Notes: a model not told the origin generated them from the sequence alone. 11,622 bases of DNA from Thermoplasmatota archaeon (GCA_030591285.1 JAUVBH010000023.1:1-11622); one strand, 5' to 3'; counted from the stretch's first letter, positions 1 through 8,513 are shown. Numbers and translations: made by a program.

Positions 1-3000
1 ACCCTGTTGATAAGTACTATGGAGGCGAAGATCAAAACCAGGATTACAACGGATATCACAACAATGATCACCCTGCCATCGATCTTTGATGGTGAACTAC
101 TGTTCAGAGCCGGGATCGTAATATTTGTTGAAGCGGGGATGAGATATCTCCCTGCATCTCCCTGGAACTCGATATCGAAGATCTGACCGCTTTGCGGATC
201 CTCAAGGGAAATGACCAATGTTCCATTTTCATCAGTCATATAGGTCCGATATACATTTCTGGAGCCAACCCTCAACTGAGCATCTGTGACCGGATTCCTG
301 TTCTGGTCCCTAAGCAGTACCTCAAGTGTCGTATTTGATCCATCAATTTCGATATCGGTATCGAAGATCACTCGGGAATATACTGTAACATCCCAGGATT
401 GGATCGAGGAAGCGAACCAGCCAGCTCGATCATCAGGAATGTCAGAGAACCTGACACTGAAGATCGATGGTCCCGGTGTAGTGAAAGTGGAAAGTGTATG
501 TGATATCTCGAAGAAACCTTGATCATCGGTCCCGGTTGATTGCACCATCTCGCCATTGATAACAAATTCAATGGAACTTTCAGTGGAAATGCCTGAACCG
601 AGATCATCGACCAATCTGCCGTAGATCACGATATTCTCATCAAGGGTGACGATGTCCATTTGATCCGTAACCTCGATCCTGCTTTGAGCCATGATCGATA
701 GGGTGCTTGAGACTTGACCTCCGAGAATGGAGGGGTCCTCTGTTTCATGCACCGCTGCCATATGAACCTGTCCCAGCGGCATATCATCTGGTATAGGGAT
801 CTTGATGATCGCCCACCCGGTCCGATTGGTCAAACCAGTATATGATCCAAGCCATGGTGAGCCGGGGAATGAAATTCTGACCTTTTCATTGACGAGAGGA
901 AGTATCTCCCCAGAAATAAGCAGGAGGTCCAACTCCTCATCGACACCTCTGATCATGATCTCCTTTCCAAGAACAAGGTATGTCTTTCCTTTCAGGGTAA
1001 ATTCAAGTGAAGCATTGACAGCCATGTTCTCCGGTCCAACCTCATATTCAACATTGATCGAATATGATCCAGCGTTGTAGATCTTTGGATCCAACTCGAG
1101 GGCAAATGAGAATGAGCTATCATCTATCAATGAAGTATGGGTCGCAATTTCTTTTCCGTCCGATCTCCTCTGGACCGTGATATCCACCCCACCCTGGGGA
1201 TCGATACCTGCTCCGAAGATCGTTCCATTGACATAGATCAAAGACCCTGATAATTGAGAGGCGGGGATCTCCTGAAGTATGATCGATGGACCATCCACGG
1301 TGATGATCGTCGATGACAGTGTAGTGGTTGAGATAAAGGTCGAACCCTGGAATTCTAGTGTGATCTTGAAAATCCCAACTTCATTTGGAAGGACCAGAGG
1401 TGTAGAGATCATACCCTCTTCCGAAGTAAGTAATTGTTTGGTGGATCCCCATTCGGTCTTCAATTCAACCTCACCATTCTGAACCGGGACCCCTCCAACA
1501 TCCATCAGATCGGCAGTGAAAAGGACAGTGGATCCAATGGAATAGGGTCCATCATCGAGATCGATCTGAAATTCGGAGGCCGATGATACGGTGGACAGGA
1601 TCGGTTTCGAGGCAGTCGGCATAAATAGATTGCCGTCCATTCTTCTTTGTCGGGAAACGGCATATATGTAAACCTCTCCGTGGGGGATCTTACCCCATGG
1701 AGTGCATGTAACTGAAAATGTACCATCACTGTCGGTCGTTGCAGTACCGACACGAAATGAGGGATTATTTTCAAGCTCCAGCGCGGTCTCCTGGTCAATG
1801 TTCCTATCCACAATGAGTATATTGACCCATACTCCATGCAGAACTTTATCATCTTCACTCTTGACAACGCCTGTGATCTTGAATGGATTGTCCAATGGAT
1901 CCTCTGTTTTGGAGAGGGCGCTGGGGCCTGAGTGAATGATTATGTAGGTCTCTTTCTCCGGCTGGTATTCTCTCCCGGGATCTCCTGGGTCCAGAGGATT
2001 CGTACCATCTCTGACCTCTCTTTTATCGCTCAGTGAATCCAGGTCTGTATCAGGATTGTTTGGATCGGTCTTGTTGTCCAGGATCCCATCCTGGTTCCAA
2101 TCCACGAACGACTGCCATTTGTGATAGATGTATCTAACCTCGGTCTCATCGCTCAAGCCATCATCATCAGAATCTGGATCAAGTGGGTCGGTTCCATGTA
2201 TCAAAACCTCATCACCGTCAGTAAGTTGGTCTTCATCAGTATCGTTGTTAACTGGATTGGTTGGAGGGATCCTCCTCACCTCTTCCCCATCGGTAAGACC
2301 ATCTCCATCGGTATCAGGGTCCTGCCAGTTCGGACGATGATCCCTGATCCCATCACCGTTCCAATCAACCGTACTTTCTTCAAAGAAAAGAGAGGGAGAT
2401 CCGCGTTCCTGCCCGTTCAGCAATCCGTCCCCATCTTCATCAAGAAAATCCTTATCATCATCCTCATCAAGGGGGTTCAATCCTTTCTCCACTTCCAGAC
2501 CATCGATCATTCCACCCTGGTCTGTGTCCGGGTCCAGTGGATTGGTCTTATCATCATTGTCAGGACTGCCGCTCCACTTCACCGCTGAATCCTTATAGCG
2601 GACCGTTACCTCTGTATGGTCGTCCAATCCATCCCTGTCCGTGTCAGGGTCCCATGGATCTGTCCCGTAATGATATTCTCCATAGAAAGATAGGCCTCCA
2701 AGTGCAATATCTCCATCCCAAAGTCCGTCACCATCGCTATCGGGGTCAAGTGGATCTGTTGGAAGATAGGGATCAAAGGGATCGAACCGGTTCTTTGGTG
2801 TCAACTCCCCGAGATGCGGTTGTCCGTCTGCACCTACAGTGACGTCAAAACCATCGTATAGCCCGTCCAGGTCCGAATCCTCGGAATTCGGGTCCGTTCC
2901 TTTGAGATATTCCTCACCATCTTTCAGGCCATCTTTATCACTGTGTGGATTATTTGGATCGGTCGGGCCCCAACCATTGTGACCTGTCAGCTCACCTGGA

Positions 3001-6000
3001 TAAAGAACGCCATCCAATACAATATCATCATATCCGTCAGCCATTCCATCATCATCGGAGTCGATCGATAACCAATCGGTTCCCCTTGTTCCATTCTCCT
3101 CAAGATCGATCAAACCATCCCCGTCGGTATCAAGGATGTAGACATCGTCAAATCCATTCAATGGATCGAATGGGGCCGGTTTGTGAAATAGTTCATCACC
3201 ATCAGAAACGCCGCCCCCATCGGTGTCAGGATCCAATGGATCTGTTTCACCGGGTCCTTCACCATTTTTACCCCATTCACCGTCATCAACAATACCATCA
3301 AGGTCCCGATCCTCGAATTCGCCTGGGTCAGGTACACCATTACGAGGTCTACCTCCCCATCCATCGATCCAACCATCCGGCAGACCATCATCATCACTAT
3401 CCGGATCCAGAGGATCCGTTCCTGAGATCAGGACCTCCTGAGGATCGGTCAATCCATCACGGTCTCCATCGGGCGATGATGGATCACTGACCGCACCGTA
3501 GGTACCGAATACTTCGTCAGGATCATCCAGACCGTCACCATCAGTATCGTTCATTGTAGGATCAGAAATGAAACCATTCGAACCCACCATTAACTCTTCT
3601 CCATCGATTAGTCCATCATCATCGGTGTCGGGATCCAGGGGGTCTGATGGAGTACCCAAAACACCGTATAGCTCATATGAATCCCAAACTCCATCATCAT
3701 CAGTGTCGGGATCGTTGGGATCGGTCTCATTGGCGTCAACCTCACCATCGCCATCGATATCCTCTTCACTGTCCAGAAGACCGTCATCATCACTATCCAT
3801 GAACAGAATGTCATCATCAGGATCCAGTGGGTCTCCTCCAAGTTCAACCTCTTTCCCATCAGGTACGTTACCTCCGTCAGTATCCGGTTCTGTCGGGTCC
3901 GTTCCGATCTTCAGGTATTCAACCCCATCAGTAAGACCATCGCCATCTGTATCAGGGACCCGGGGATTTGTTTTCAGCTCCAGTTCTAGACCATCCAAAA
4001 GACCGTCTGAATCTGTATCATTCAACAATGGCGAGGTTGCACCGTTCCTTACCTCCGTCCCATCATCAAGGCCATCATCATCAGTGTCGCTGTCTAGAGG
4101 GTCGGTCATATGTCTCTCGATCTCATGGCGATCTGTGAGGGTGTCATTATCTGTATCGGGGCTGGTTGGATCTGTCCCAAAGGTGAAGAACTCCTCTCCG
4201 TCGGTCAGGCCATCACCATCAGAATCACTGTTCGTAATTGAAGTGTTCAGGATCAGTTCAAAGATATCTGGAAGACCATCGCTGTCAGCATCGTCCGGAA
4301 TGGGAAGATCATCAGTGGGATCAAGAGGATCCTTTGCAAAGAGCACCTCCAGGAGATCAGATATCCCACCATTGTCAGTATCAGGATCCCTCGGTGATGT
4401 ATCGATCTCAAACTCTTGGAGATCGCTCAATCCATCCAGGTCTGTATCCTTCATGCGGGGTGAGGTCCCAAGATGGAGCTCGAATCCATCTTTGAGGCCG
4501 TCTCCATCGGTATCATTTGACAGAGGAGATGTGAAATGAATGAAAACCTCCTCCATATCGCTGAGACCATCACCATCGGTATCATTCGATACCGGGGATG
4601 TCCCCAGCAATCCATATTCCATACCATCCAGTAGGCCGTCGCCATCCGTAACATTATCAGAAACTGATGTCCCAAGAAATAGTTCTTCATCATCAGATAG
4701 ACCATCACCATCCATATCCCTTACCAACCTGGGTTGGTCGGGATTCCTCGGATCGGTACCTGACCATATCTCAAAACCATCCCATCTCCCATCACCATCG
4801 GTATCAGGATCAAGTGGGGATGTGACCTCCTTCAATTCACGTCCGTCAAGGACTCCATCCCCATCTGAATCCGGATCAAGTGGATCGGTTGCCTCGACGG
4901 AGTTCACCTCTGCTCCATCACCTATTCCATCCAGATCGGTGTCAAATATTCCCGGTGATGTCCCGATCTCGATCTCGTGATCATCTGTGAGACCATCACC
5001 ATCCGTGTCGGGATCATTGGGGTCTGAGAATATGCCTCTGTCAAGGCCAAAGACCTCGATATGGTCTTCGATACCATCATCATCACTATCAGCATCGAGC
5101 GGGTCGGTCCTGTAGGAAAGGACCTCTTCACCATCGGTCAACAGGTCTGGATCGGAATGGTTGTTCATGGGATCGGTCCCAAGCCTCTCCTCCTCGTCAT
5201 TTTGAAGCCCATCCCCATCAATATCTGAGAAAGTTGCATCATCAAGAGGATCAAGTGGATCAAGAGGTGGGTCCATGAACACCTCGATCCCATCTTTCAG
5301 CCCACCTTCATCAGTATCATTCATCAGAGGATCGGTGAAGTAAATATTGACCTCATCCCCGTCGATCAACCCATCCTCATCGGTATCATGGTTATTGGGA
5401 TCAGTTCCAAATGTGAAGATCTCTCTATAATCGTCGATCTTATCGTTATCAGAATCTGGATCGGTTGCAGATGTATTGTAGAACCACTCCAGTGAATTGT
5501 TCAATCCATCTCCATCCTCATCTGAATCCGGATGGAAGTCTCCAAAGGAGCTGCCCACAAGAGTTCCGCCCCCATCACCTCCATGTGGTCCGAAGACATT
5601 TGGATCCTTCCCGGACCCTCTGACCCCTGTTCCACCGAGAGGTTCCAGAGTATGGTCGGTCACCTCAAAGGGTACCCAGCCGTATCCTTCGAGATATATT
5701 TCGCTCCAGGCATGCAGGTGTCCCATCTTGAAGGTTCGGCCCTGGTCAGTTTCTTCACCCAATGCGAAACCAACAACCAATCTGCTTGGAACCCCTGACA
5801 TTCTCATCAAAATGGTGAAAGATGATGAGAAATCCAGAGCATTTCCCTTGTTCGTTACCATCAGCATCTCATAAATAGGGTCATTCTTGGGTGAAAGGAA
5901 ATTTGATCCAATATAGTAATCACAGGCATCATTTAGCTTTCGTGCCATATGATCTGCGAGCATGAAAGGTCGTTGAGATGGGCTTTCAGAAGACCACTCC

Positions 6001-7181
6001 TTCGCAATGTCCCACACCTCTTGGGGCATCCAGGTTGGAACTTGATAGTATACACTCTGGGCTGAAGGTGTTCGATTCACACGGGAAAGGTTCTCGGCGG
6101 TCAGATCAGCAGAATAGGTATTCAAGACATATGACCCGATCGGTATGTCCGTTCCAAGGGCCCCATAGCTAAAAGTTGGTTGAATATCTGAACCCGGGTG
6201 AGGAGGATAGGTCCGACCGAATTCGATATCCTCCGATGTTCCAGAGGGATGTGGAAGGTCGCCTAGCCAGTACCCGGTCATCTTGTATGTTATCGATCGA
6301 CCGATACCGTCCATATTTGATGGAACATAGTTTCCATCCCTCTTCCATTCATCACGATCATAGACCGAAAAGACTGCAACCTTATGATAAAGAGGGCCAG
6401 ATCCAGAGGTGGTAAACGCAGTTTTGTAAATGTCTTCGTATTGAATAAGGTCCGATATGGAGAATTCCCCATAATGGCCAGGATGGTCATCGATATGCAT
6501 TGGATCTGTACGACGAAGGAACTCCTGCAGGTTCGATGATCCGTCTCCATCTTCATCCACACCAGGATCCGATACACCGAACCACTCTTCCCATTGGTCG
6601 TCAAGTCCATCCTCATCGTTATCGACAATGAACCCATTGTGAGTATCTACATCATCCGGGACAAGATCCCCATCCGTATCAGGATCAAGAGGGTCTGATC
6701 CTATCTCCAGTTCATTACCATCAAGTATGCCGTCGCCATCTGAATCGGGATCTAAGATGTTTACCAAACCATCAAGGTCCATATCTCCATTGGGTGAAAG
6801 AAGTGTCAGGGCATAATTGAAGGCTGATGGACCCTGATAGAATTTGATCAACCAGTTAGGCGTATTCGTAGCGTTCATGGACCGATCCATGAACATGTTG
6901 AATTCGTCTCCATCCTCGATCCCGTCCCCATCCGTATCTGGATCATAGGGATCTGTGGGGGATCTTTCTCCGGCACTTATCTTCCCATCGAGATCGACAT
7001 CCTCAAGTATGTCTTTCAATCCATCTCCATCCGAGTCGATACCAGGGATAATGCCCTCTTGGGTCTCACCGGGATCTATGACATAATTGTGGGGCCCGCC
7101 ATTAAGGTCGATGAGATTCGAGATTACAATGATCAGGACTATAGTAACGGCTGCTGCCCTGAATACCGTAGAGTATCTCAT
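1..7181 (-). CDS. Giant secreted, membrane-anchored TSP3-repeat protein with transglutaminase-like domain (3' end beyond window)
   Basis: The frame is open from an ATG at 7181-7179 to the window edge, so at least 2393 residues are visible and the C-terminus is cut off. Domains in order: a hydrophobic signal/anchor segment (about residues 9-24, after MRYSTVFR); about seven Asp-rich TSP3-like repeats (about 47-228); a transglutaminase-like domain (about 400-515); a long run of about 44 repeats of the DxDxDGxxDxxE type (about 550-1734); beta-rich segments resembling Ig-like or carboxypeptidase-regulatory-like sandwiches (about 1735-2365); and a membrane helix (about 2371-2391). TSP3 loops of this pattern bind calcium in known families, so a rigid calcium-stabilised extracellular stalk anchored at its C-terminus is inferred. 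The transglutaminase Cys is replaced by Ala448. The start is chosen because the signal segment follows it at once, and AGGGG lies 8 nt upstream. The natural partner is unknown. Confidence 0.93.
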   Translation of the reverse strand, partial: MRYSTVFRAAAVTIVLIIVISNLIDLNGGPHNYVIDPGETQEGIIPGIDSDGDGLKDILEDVDLDGKISAGERSPTDPYDPDTDGDGIEDGDEFNMFMDRSMNATNTPNWLIKFYQGPSAFNYALTLLSPNGDMDLDGLVNILDPDSDGDGILDGNELEIGSDPLDPDTDGDLVPDDVDTHNGFIVDNDEDGLDDQWEEWFGVSDPGVDEDGDGSSNLQEFLRRTDPMHIDDHPGHYGEFSISDLIQYEDIYKTAFTTSGSGPLYHKVAVFSVYDRDEWKRDGNYVPSNMDGIGRSITYKMTGYWLGDLPHPSGTSEDIEFGRTYPPHPGSDIQPTFSYGALGTDIPIGSYVLNTYSADLTAENLSRVNRTPSAQSVYYQVPTWMPQEVWDIAKEWSSESPSQRPFMLADHMARKLNDACDYYIGSNFLSPKNDPIYEMLMVTNKGNALDFSSSFTILMRMSGVPSRLVVGFALGEETDQGRTFKMGHLHAWSEIYLEGYGWVPFEVTDHTLEPLGGTGVRGSGKDPNVFGPHGGDGGGTLVGSSFGDFHPDSDEDGDGLNNSLEWFYNTSATDPDSDNDKIDDYREIFTFGTDPNNHDTDEDGLIDGDEVNIYFTDPLMNDTDEGGLKDGIEVFMDPPLDPLDPLDDATFSDIDGDGLQNDEEERLGTDPMNNHSDPDLLTDGEEVLSYRTDPLDADSDDDGIEDHIEVFGLDRGIFSDPNDPDTDGDGLTDDHEIEIGTSPGIFDTDLDGIGDGAEVNSVEATDPLDPDSDGDGVLDGRELKEVTSPLDPDTDGDGRWDGFEIWSGTDPRNPDQPRLVRDMDGDGLSDDEELFLGTSVSDNVTDGDGLLDGMEYGLLGTSPVSNDTDGDGLSDMEEVFIHFTSPLSNDTDGDGLKDGFELHLGTSPRMKDTDLDGLSDLQEFEIDTSPRDPDTDNGGISDLLEVLFAKDPLDPTDDLPIPDDADSDGLPDIFELILNTSITNSDSDGDGLTDGEEFFTFGTDPTSPDTDNDTLTDRHEIERHMTDPLDSDTDDDGLDDGTEVRNGATSPLLNDTDSDGLLDGLELELKTNPRVPDTDGDGLTDGVEYLKIGTDPTEPDTDGGNVPDGKEVELGGDPLDPDDDILFMDSDDDGLLDSEEDIDGDGEVDANETDPNDPDTDDDGVWDSYELYGVLGTPSDPLDPDTDDDGLIDGEELMVGSNGFISDPTMNDTDGDGLDDPDEVFGTYGAVSDPSSPDGDRDGLTDPQEVLISGTDPLDPDSDDDGLPDGWIDGWGGRPRNGVPDPGEFEDRDLDGIVDDGEWGKNGEGPGETDPLDPDTDGGGVSDGDELFHKPAPFDPLNGFDDVYILDTDGDGLIDLEENGTRGTDWLSIDSDDDGMADGYDDIVLDGVLYPGELTGHNGWGPTDPNNPHSDKDGLKDGEEYLKGTDPNSEDSDLDGLYDGFDVTVGADGQPHLGELTPKNRFDPFDPYLPTDPLDPDSDGDGLWDGDIALGGLSFYGEYHYGTDPWDPDTDRDGLDDHTEVTVRYKDSAVKWSGSPDNDDKTNPLDPDTDQGGMIDGLEVEKGLNPLDEDDDKDFLDEDGDGLLNGQERGSPSLFFEESTVDWNGDGIRDHRPNWQDPDTDGDGLTDGEEVRRIPPTNPVNNDTDEDQLTDGDEVLIHGTDPLDPDSDDDGLSDETEVRYIYHKWQSFVDWNQDGILDNKTDPNNPDTDLDSLSDKREVRDGTNPLDPGDPGREYQPEKETYIIIHSGPSALSKTEDPLDNPFKITGVVKSEDDKVLHGVWVNILIVDRNIDQETALELENNPSFRVGTATTDSDGTFSVTCTPWGKIPHGEVYIYAVSRQRRMDGNLFMPTASKPILSTVSSASEFQIDLDDGPYSIGSTVLFTADLMDVGGVPVQNGEVELKTEWGSTKQLLTSEEGMISTPLVLPNEVGIFKITLEFQGSTFISTTTLSSTIITVDGPSIILQEIPASQLSGSLIYVNGTIFGAGIDPQGGVDITVQRRSDGKEIATHTSLIDDSSFSFALELDPKIYNAGSYSINVEYEVGPENMAVNASLEFTLKGKTYLVLGKEIMIRGVDEELDLLLISGEILPLVNEKVRISFPGSPWLGSYTGLTNRTGWAIIKIPIPDDMPLGQVHMAAVHETEDPSILGGQVSSTLSIMAQSRIEVTDQMDIVTLDENIVIYGRLVDDLGSGISTESSIEFVINGEMVQSTGTDDQGFFEISHTLSTFTTPGPSIFSVRFSDIPDDRAGWFASSIQSWDVTVYSRVIFDTDIEIDGSNTTLEVLLRDQNRNPVTDAQLRVGSRNVYRTYMTDENGTLVISLEDPQSGQIFDIEFQGDAGRYLIPASTNITIPALNSSSPSKIDGRVIIVVISVVILVLIFASIVLINR
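1978..5535 (-). repeat. Main TSP3-like calcium-loop repeat array (about 44 units), inside the giant protein
   Basis: Residues about 550-1734 consist almost entirely of units such as PDTDGDGLTDGEE followed by a short variable strand and (G)TDPLD. Typical compact units are 22-24 residues (66-72 bp), which gives the DNA a visible periodicity of Asp-Gly codons. Units toward the N-terminus are compact. Many nearer the C-terminus carry inserts of 8-25 residues, for example after DGFDV, DGYDD and DWNGDGIRD. Five units have Gly-Gly in place of an acidic loop position (starting at residues 621, 933, 1099, 1318 and 1551) and are followed by DPLD- and DD-rich linkers, dividing the array into blocks. My count was by eye and may be off by a few. 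Confidence 0.9.
5636..5984 (-). other. Transglutaminase-like domain lacking the catalytic cysteine (part of the giant protein)
   Basis: Residues about 400-515 follow the transglutaminase-like core pattern: an N-terminal helix region (ADHMARKLNDACDYY), then GNALDFSSSFTILMR, GVPSRLVVGF, HLHAWSEIYL and GYGWVPFEVTD. In active members the second block reads GxCxDFA, the His lies in HAW, and the Asp lies in the motif after GWVP. Here the Cys position is Ala448 (codon GCT at 5840-5838), the His is present (His490), and the Asp position is Glu506. The fold is therefore recognisable, but the Cys-His-Asp triad is broken at one and probably two positions. A binding or structural role is inferred. An undescribed chemistry using other residues cannot be ruled out. 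Confidence 0.82.
6500..7045 (-). repeat. First TSP3-like calcium-loop repeat block (about 7 units), inside the giant protein
   Basis: Residues about 47-228 hold units such as DSDGDGLKD, DPDTDGDGIEDGDE and DPDSDGDGILDGNE. Acidic residues are spaced as in TSP3/EF-hand-like calcium loops, and units are often followed by (S/T)DP. The block is less regular than the later one, with a roughly 40-residue non-repeat insert near residues 88-125. It separates the signal segment from the transglutaminase-like domain and so probably acts as a short spacer. Calcium binding is inferred from the motif only. Confidence 0.85.
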
Positions 7182-7209
7182 CAGATTCGCCCCTGGGCGG
7201 GATCGATCA

Positions 7210-7226
7210 TTGAAAGGTCCTTTCAA
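7210..7226. promoter_or_regulatory. Perfect 8-1-8 inverted repeat in the divergent promoter region, possible operator
   Basis: TTGAAAGG-T-CCTTTCAA is a 17-bp perfect inverted repeat lying 29 bp upstream of the surface-protein ATG and at its predicted transcript start. A dimeric repressor bound here could block that gene. Alternatively the transcript could fold a short hairpin, although a one-base loop is too tight and would open to three or more. The operator role is inferred. Confidence 0.4.
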
Positions 7227-7240
7227 AGTTATTATTTCAA

Positions 7241-7248
7241 CTATAATG
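7241..7248 (-). promoter_or_regulatory. Candidate TATA box for the giant surface-protein gene
   Basis: On the minus strand this reads CATTATAG in an AT-rich stretch. Archaeal TATA boxes lie about 25-27 nt before the transcript start. That would put the start near 7218 and give a leader of about 37 nt containing AGGGG before the ATG. An alternative AT-rich element on the same strand lies at 7268-7283. This is a match by eye. Confidence 0.35.
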
Positions 7249-7300
7249 AAATGACCGCCAGATTGGGTATAAGTAAATTTTTGTTCATTGTTAATGATAC

Positions 7301-7310
7301 GATATAGAAT
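7301..7310 (+). promoter_or_regulatory. Candidate TATA box for purP
   Basis: GATATAGAAT is centred near 7305, which predicts a transcript start near 7331. That leaves a leader of about 25 nt containing the ribosome-binding site at 7345-7350. A second TATA-like string, CTCTATAAC at 7312-7320, is less well placed because its start would fall almost on the ribosome-binding site. Confidence 0.35.
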
Positions 7311-7344
7311 ACTCTATAACGGAGATGTTCTTTCACCTCACATT

Positions 7345-7350
7345 GGAGGG
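7345..7350 (+). promoter_or_regulatory. Ribosome-binding site of purP
   Basis: GGAGGG lies 5 nt before the ATG at 7356, a strong match to the archaeal 16S rRNA tail complement. It fixes the purP start. Confidence 0.75.
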
Positions 7351-7355
7351 TCTCC

Positions 7356-8513
7356 ATGATCGAAAGAAAGGTAGTTCAAGATATGGTGAAGGACTACGAT
7401 TCATCTAAGGTGAAGCTGGGAGTAGTTGCCTCTCATTCAGCTCTTGACACTTGTGATGGAGCAATAGAGGAAGGCTTCAAAACAGTTGCATTCTGCCAGA
7501 AAGGAAGAGAGCGAACCTATTCTCACTATTTCCGTGCCCAGAGGGACAATGAAGGGAATTTGATCCGGGGCATTGTGGACGAACCTGTTGTATTGAACAA
7601 GTTCAAGGAGGTCATGGAGCCAAATTGGCAGAAATGGCTTCGTGACAACAACGTGGTTTGGGTCCCAAATAGATCTTTCACATCATACGTCAAGATCGGA
7701 GAGATCGAAGAGAATTTCAATGTGCCCATGGTTGGGTCCAGGAACATGCTCCGCTCCGAAGAGAGAGAAGAACAGCAGAGCTACTACTGGTTGCTGGAAA
7801 AAGCTGGATTGCCATTTCCGGAGAAGATAACAGATCCAACAAAGATCGATGATCTAACGATAGTGAAACTACATCACAAACAGAAGAAGCTCGAAAGAGG
7901 TTTCTTCACCTGCTCATCATACGAAGAATTTCAGGAGAAGGTTGATAAGCTTATCGCCCAGGGTGTTATAGATCGGGAGACACTGGATACGGCGAGGATC
8001 GAGAGATACGTTATCGGACCGGTGTTCAATTTTGATTTCTTCTATTCACCGCTTGAAGATGAGATGTCCCCCATAGAGCTTCTGGGAGTCGATTGGAGGT
8101 TCGAGACTTCCCTGGACGGCCATGTTAGGCTACCTGCACCTCAGCAGATGAAACTCAACGACGCCCAATCCCTTCCAGAATATACTGTATGCGGCCATAA
8201 CAGCGCCACTCTGAGGGAATCCCTTCTGGAGAAGGTTTTCGATATGGCTGAGAAGTTCGTGGAAGCATCTAAGGAGCATTATGACCCGGGGATCATCGGT
8301 CCGTTCTGTCTCCAGACCTGTGTTGACAAGGACCTGAACTTCTCAATTTACGATGTTGCACCAAGAATAGGTGGAGGGACCAATGTCCATATGTGGGTCG
8401 GTCATCCCTATGCCAACGCTCTCTGGAGAAAACCTGTTTCAACCGGCCGCAGACTTGCTATGGAAGTTCGGAAAGCCGCTGACCAGGAAAGACTGGATGA
8501 GATCGTGACCTGA
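7356..8513 (+). CDS. purP: Formate-dependent phosphoribosylaminoimidazolecarboxamide ligase, PurP family
   Basis: 385 residues, close to the usual PurP length of about 360. PurP is the archaeal ATP-grasp enzyme that joins formate to AICAR using ATP to make FAICAR, the next-to-last step of IMP synthesis, without the folate cofactor used by bacterial PurH. Visible family features are an N-terminal nucleotide-binding segment (KLGVVASHSALD, residues 20-31), the GSRNMLRSEE linker (127-136) leading into the ATP-grasp region, LGVDWRFETSLDGHVRLP (243-260), and the C-terminal DVAPRIGGGTN (333-343). The start is supported by GGAGGG 5 nt upstream. The gene stands alone: its left neighbour is divergent, and a 90-bp gap with its own promoter-like sequence follows. 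Several archaea carry PurP paralogues of unclear role, so the family is firm but the exact substrate slightly less so. Confidence 0.87.
   Translation: MIERKVVQDMVKDYDSSKVKLGVVASHSALDTCDGAIEEGFKTVAFCQKGRERTYSHYFRAQRDNEGNLIRGIVDEPVVLNKFKEVMEPNWQKWLRDNNVVWVPNRSFTSYVKIGEIEENFNVPMVGSRNMLRSEEREEQQSYYWLLEKAGLPFPEKITDPTKIDDLTIVKLHHKQKKLERGFFTCSSYEEFQEKVDKLIAQGVIDRETLDTARIERYVIGPVFNFDFFYSPLEDEMSPIELLGVDWRFETSLDGHVRLPAPQQMKLNDAQSLPEYTVCGHNSATLRESLLEKVFDMAEKFVEASKEHYDPGIIGPFCLQTCVDKDLNFSIYDVAPRIGGGTNVHMWVGHPYANALWRKPVSTGRRLAMEVRKAADQERLDEIVT

Noticed and set aside
2121..3490. Other plus-strand open frames rich in His, Ser and Arg
   Set aside because: They are also antisense shadows of the repeat array, with no ribosome-binding sites or recognisable domains.
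3568..4539. Plus-strand Ser/Pro-rich open frame of 323 codons
   Set aside because: Its PSPSVSGS-like repeats are the antisense image of the DxDGDG codons on the minus strand. The minus frame spans the whole region with signal peptide, domains and anchor.
1978..5535. Regular 66-72 bp periodicity that could suggest a CRISPR array or tandem DNA repeat
   Set aside because: The periodic units are coding TSP3-like repeats in one continuous minus-strand frame. The similarity follows Asp/Gly codons, and there are no identical repeats separated by unique spacers.
7059..7307. Plus-strand open frame of 82 codons across the start of the surface-protein gene
   Set aside because: It overlaps the signal-peptide coding region and the divergent promoter, lacks a ribosome site and resembles nothing known.
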